A stretch of DNA of 64,000 nt from CAVPTL01 sp963794415 (GTDB taxonomy: Bacteria > Actinomycetota > Thermoleophilia > Gaiellales > JAICJC01), in NCBI GenBank assembly GCA_963794415.1, contig CAWCDI010000003.1, positions 248,001-312,000 on the forward strand, written 5' to 3'. Positions 62,940 through 64,000 of this stretch are shown in pieces (the first letter of the stretch is position 1; each line of letters begins with the position of its first letter). The notes beneath the pieces were generated by a model. It did not search any database and was not told the DNA's origin. It worked only from the letters and a program-made list of their open reading frames with translations. The position numbers and the translations under genes were made by a program.

Positions 62940-63117
62940 GAACGCCGCACGACAAACGTGCCGAAGCTGCTCGGCCCCTCATGCCAGACCACCCACACTC
63001 CGCCGGCGGCAGTCGCGGCCACGCCGGTCAGCACGCTCGTGTTGGCCGGGTTCGGTACGTTGACCGAGCCCCAGGTCGATCCCGTCCAGTGCCAGCTCAG
63101 CGGGACGTCGCCAAGCC
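62940..63117 (-). pseudogene. Fragment of a beta-propeller paralogue
   Basis: In the minus strand this reads DVPLSWHWTGSTWGSVNVPN, then SVLTGVAATAAGGVWVVWHE and GPSSFGTFVVRR. It parallels the last blade and C-terminus of the propeller at 57932 (DIPLSWQWNGSKWVSATVPN ... GPSSVGGFVVRR). Only the end is present, and it starts directly at the stop of the SDR gene, so a deletion or insertion joined them. Confidence 0.6.
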
Positions 63118-63876
63118 CTACCCCGCAGTCAACCCCCCATCGACCGCATACACCGCCCCGTTCGTATACGCCGCCTCGTCCCCCACCAGGTGCGCGATCA
63201 CCGCGGCCACCTCCTCCGGCCGCGCCAGCCGGCCCATCACCCGGGTCTCGGCGTACGCCTCTCCATCGATCTCCAGCTCGCGGAAGATCGCCTCGGTCAT
63301 CGGCGTCTCGGTGAAGCTCGGGCACACGGCGTTGCTCCGCACCCCACGCCCCCCGAACTCGAGCGCCAGGCTCCGCACCAGCCCCAGCACGCCGTGCTTG
63401 GACGCTGCGTAGGCCGCGAAGCCGTTTGCGCCTCTGGTCGCCGCGTCTGAGGCCACCGCCACGAAGGCTCCGTTTCCGCGCTCGAGCATCGCCGGCAGGC
63501 ATGCCTTGGCGGTGAGAAACGTGCCGGTGAGGTTCACATCGATGACGCGCTGCCACTCGCTTTTGTCGAGCTCGAGGGTGCTTCCCAGCGTCACGATGCC
63601 CGCGGCGGCCACTGCGATGCCGAGGTCGCCGTACTCGCTGAGCGCGGCCTCCACGGCGGCGTTCATGTCGGCCTCGCTCGCCACGTCGGCCTGCACCGCG
63701 ATCGCGCTCCCACCGGCCTTGCGGATCGCCTCCACGGTGGCGGTTACACCGACCAGGTTGCGATCGACGGCGACCACCGGGTGGCCTCTGCTCGCGAGCA
63801 GGGCGCAGGTGGCGGCGCCGATTCCCGAGGCAGCCCCTGTAACCAGGGCCACCGCACTTGTTGACTGTGCGTTCAC
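63118..63876 (-). CDS. SDR family NAD(P)-dependent oxidoreductase
   Basis: A 252-residue short-chain dehydrogenase from a GTG at 63876 (VNAQSTSAVALVTGAASGIG). TGAASGIG binds the cofactor, DRN after the second strand favours NAD, AAAGIVTLG is the NNAG-like motif, and YAASKHGVLGLV holds the catalytic Tyr and Lys. The C-terminus VYAVDGGLTAG is typical. It oxidises or reduces an alcohol or ketone; the substrate is unknown. Divergent from a partial gene at 63928, with possible regulator sites in between. Confidence 0.87.
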   Translation of the reverse strand: MNAQSTSAVALVTGAASGIGAATCALLASRGHPVVAVDRNLVGVTATVEAIRKAGGSAIAVQADVASEADMNAAVEAALSEYGDLGIAVAAAGIVTLGSTLELDKSEWQRVIDVNLTGTFLTAKACLPAMLERGNGAFVAVASDAATRGANGFAAYAASKHGVLGLVRSLALEFGGRGVRSNAVCPSFTETPMTEAIFRELEIDGEAYAETRVMGRLARPEEVAAVIAHLVGDEAAYTNGAVYAVDGGLTAG

Positions 63877-63883
63877 AACGTGC

Positions 63884-63900
63884 GATATTACCGTGATATT
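63884..63900. promoter_or_regulatory. Direct GATATT repeats between divergent genes
   Basis: GATATT occurs at 63884-63889 and 63895-63900, spaced 11 bases apart, so both face the same side of the helix. They lie between the SDR start and the next plus-strand start and may be a regulator site or -10 elements. Confidence 0.3.
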
Positions 63901-63927
63901 GGAAACCACTTCATTGGAGGACGACCG

Positions 63928-64000
63928 ATGGATCCAGCCGAGGGTACACCGCACAGCTCCGAGTCCTCCTCTGACGCGCTGACGCGCTCGAGCCTGCTGC
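63928..64000 (+). CDS. Partial gene at the right edge
   Basis: The ATG at 63928 has GGAGGA seven bases upstream. Twenty-four codons are visible (MDPAEGTPHSSESSSDALTR and on) before the window ends. The flexible start and its place divergent to an SDR gene fit a transcriptional regulator, but nothing diagnostic can be read. Confidence 0.45.
   Translation, partial: MDPAEGTPHSSESSSDALTRSSLL

Noticed and set aside
61994..63556. A 520-codon minus-strand frame spanning the zinc-ribbon gene and the SDR gene.
   Set aside because: Most of it is antisense to two real genes; only the short propeller-like part at 62940-63117 carries meaning.
1..64000. tRNA, rRNA and CRISPR arrays.
   Set aside because: Scanning for T-loop-like GTTCGA contexts, rRNA motifs and regularly spaced repeats gave nothing convincing.

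Overview
The window is GC-rich bacterial DNA with densely packed, often overlapping genes and GTG starts. A Tat-exported lipoprotein, a TY-Chap-like protein, an ECF-type sigma factor and bacterial-type ABC importers all fit a high-GC actinobacterium, perhaps of the Thermoleophilia type. That placement is inference: there is no rRNA, tRNA or other phylogenetic marker here. I saw no rRNA, tRNA, CRISPR array, integrase or transposase.

Positions 1-11.2 kb hold housekeeping and small orphan genes: the end of a membrane protein, an RraB-like protein, a NUDIX hydrolase, a broken DUF429 gene, a CPBP membrane protease, recX, a zinc/TPR pair, small DNA-binding or coiled-coil proteins, a TY-Chap-like protein, and a sigma factor / XRE-like / ImmA-IrrE protease operon.

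Positions 11.3-27.2 kb form one catabolic operon on the minus strand: hydantoinase/oxoprolinase subunits A and B, a cupin, a DapA-family aldolase/dehydratase, a peptide-type ABC importer (binding lipoprotein, two permeases, fused ATPases), a Gfo/Idh/MocA oxidoreductase, a LacI-family regulator, an aldehyde dehydrogenase and an IlvD/Edd dehydratase. Oxidoreductase, IlvD, DapA and aldehyde dehydrogenase together look like a non-phosphorylative (Weimberg-like) sugar-acid route. HyuAB probably opens or processes the imported precursor. Related LacI-type operator sites lie before the operon and before lacI.

Positions 27.5-62.9 kb are an accessory island rich in nucleases and helicases: a CBS-HEPN protein, an SRA-like/HNH type IV restriction enzyme, a TM0106-type RecB nuclease/helicase, a SpoT-like HD hydrolase, an HSDR_N-DUF5655 protein, a four-gene PLD / RecQ-like / unknown / coiled-coil membrane cassette, a RecQ-phosphoribosyltransferase fusion, a GIY-YIG protein, two zinc-ribbon genes each interrupted by an in-frame TGA, a zinc-hook AAA ATPase paired with a TOPRIM protein, a complete type I restriction-modification operon with a half-size HsdS, two PD-(D/E)XK proteins, RNase HII, a secreted beta-propeller, HNH proteins and orphans. 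The best candidate for an undescribed system is the ATPase-TOPRIM pair next to hsdMSR. The PLD-RecQ cassette comes second. The window ends with an SDR dehydrogenase and a divergent partial gene.

Many genes (at least a dozen) are split by single-base frameshifts, and in most cases I could inspect the shift sits at a short base run. This looks more like uncorrected sequencing indels than true decay, so several entries called frameshifted may be intact in the organism.
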